DNA from: JBBSUX01 sp038234045
GTDB taxonomy: Bacteria > Pseudomonadota > Gammaproteobacteria > Burkholderiales > Burkholderiaceae_C
Direction: 5' to 3'
DNA length: 5,834 bases
Assembly (NCBI GenBank): GCA_038234045.1
Contig: JBBSUX010000221.1
Span: 1-5,834 of the forward strand
Shown here one piece after another: positions 5,575 to 5,834 of the stretch (positions within the stretch are counted from its first letter, which is position 1; each line of letters begins with the position of its first letter). The translations under genes and the position numbers were made by a program. Below the pieces are notes generated by a model that saw nothing but the letters and a program-made list of their open reading frames with translations, was not told the origin of the DNA and did not search any database.

Positions 5575-5834
5575 ATGAATGCGCAGCTTCAGACCGAGGC
5601 TCTTGCGACGACCGCCGGCAAGGGGAACCACCCGCAGCTGTCGGCAGCAGCAGGAACCGCTGTGGTACTGCTGCATGGCCTGTGCAGCACGCCGGACGAA
5701 CTTCTGCCGCTCCATGGCGCATTGCGCTCTGCGGGTTATGCCGTGGGAGCCCTCAAGGTGCCGGGCTACTCCTTCGACCCTGGTCTTCCGTTGCAACGCG
5801 CAACCCGCCATCAGGAATGGATCGCCGAGGTCGA
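5575..5834 (+). CDS. Alpha/beta-hydrolase fold protein, N-terminal part (runs off right edge)
   Basis: Eighty-six codons are visible. After a polar lead of about 27 residues comes the strand and oxyanion-hole motif AVVLLHGLCSTPDEL (29-43), then a helix ending in LRSAGYAV and a second strand with VPGYSFDPG (62-70). This is the typical opening of a serine hydrolase of the carboxylesterase/lipase-like alpha/beta type, in which HG supplies the oxyanion hole. The nucleophile Ser elbow, Asp and His would lie downstream, outside the window, so catalytic competence and substrate class cannot be judged. No signal peptide is evident, so it is probably cytoplasmic. It is transcribed away from the two-component operon and may share its control region. 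Confidence 0.8.
   Translation, partial: MNAQLQTEALATTAGKGNHPQLSAAAGTAVVLLHGLCSTPDELLPLHGALRSAGYAVGALKVPGYSFDPGLPLQRATRHQEWIAEV

Noticed and set aside
5467..5811. 114-residue minus-strand open frame overlapping the hydrolase start and its control region
   Set aside because: Conflicts with the hydrolase frame, which has a good ribosome binding site and a recognisable HG oxyanion motif. The reverse frame shows no domain.

Overview
The window is GC-rich with dense, short-spaced genes. Protein style (a TctD/TctE-type two-component pair, an NemA-type ene-reductase, a YddA/SbmA-like ABC exporter) suggests a betaproteobacterium, most likely Burkholderiales/Comamonadaceae. That placement is inferred from protein style alone. 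No rRNA, tRNA, CRISPR array, insertion sequence or phage gene is visible, and it reads as ordinary chromosomal DNA.

Layout, left to right. (1) 1-1562, minus strand: the first 520 codons of a fused permease/ATPase ABC transporter of the YddA / SbmA-BacA-like family, cut off by the window edge after the Q-loop. (2) 1563-1794: a divergent intergenic region with a small perfect inverted repeat and a CCCACA hexanucleotide microsatellite. (3) 1795-2898, plus strand: a complete Old Yellow Enzyme family alkene reductase. (4) 2899-2985: a short convergent gap with three consecutive hairpins. (5) 2986-5291, minus strand: a two-gene operon, an OmpR-class response regulator (4557-5291) followed 8 nt later by a TctE-like membrane sensor histidine kinase (2986-4548). 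(6) 5292-5574: a second divergent intergenic region with three copies of GTCAGGCG/CGCCTGAC, a 12-bp palindrome and a T8 tract in front of the regulator gene. (7) 5575-5834, plus strand: the start of an alpha/beta-hydrolase gene that runs off the right edge.

How the genes relate: the regulator and kinase form one signalling unit, and the direct repeats upstream look like an autoregulatory operator. Their signal and target genes cannot be read from this window; no tricarboxylate-transport genes lie beside them. The ABC transporter and ene-reductase are divergent and could share control through the region between them, but no dedicated regulator (such as a NemR-type TetR gene) is in view. No clearly new biological system was found. 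The points most worth checking are the repeat cluster in front of the two-component operon, the extra loop next to the phosphorylation site of the regulator, and the hexamer repeat in the ene-reductase leader.
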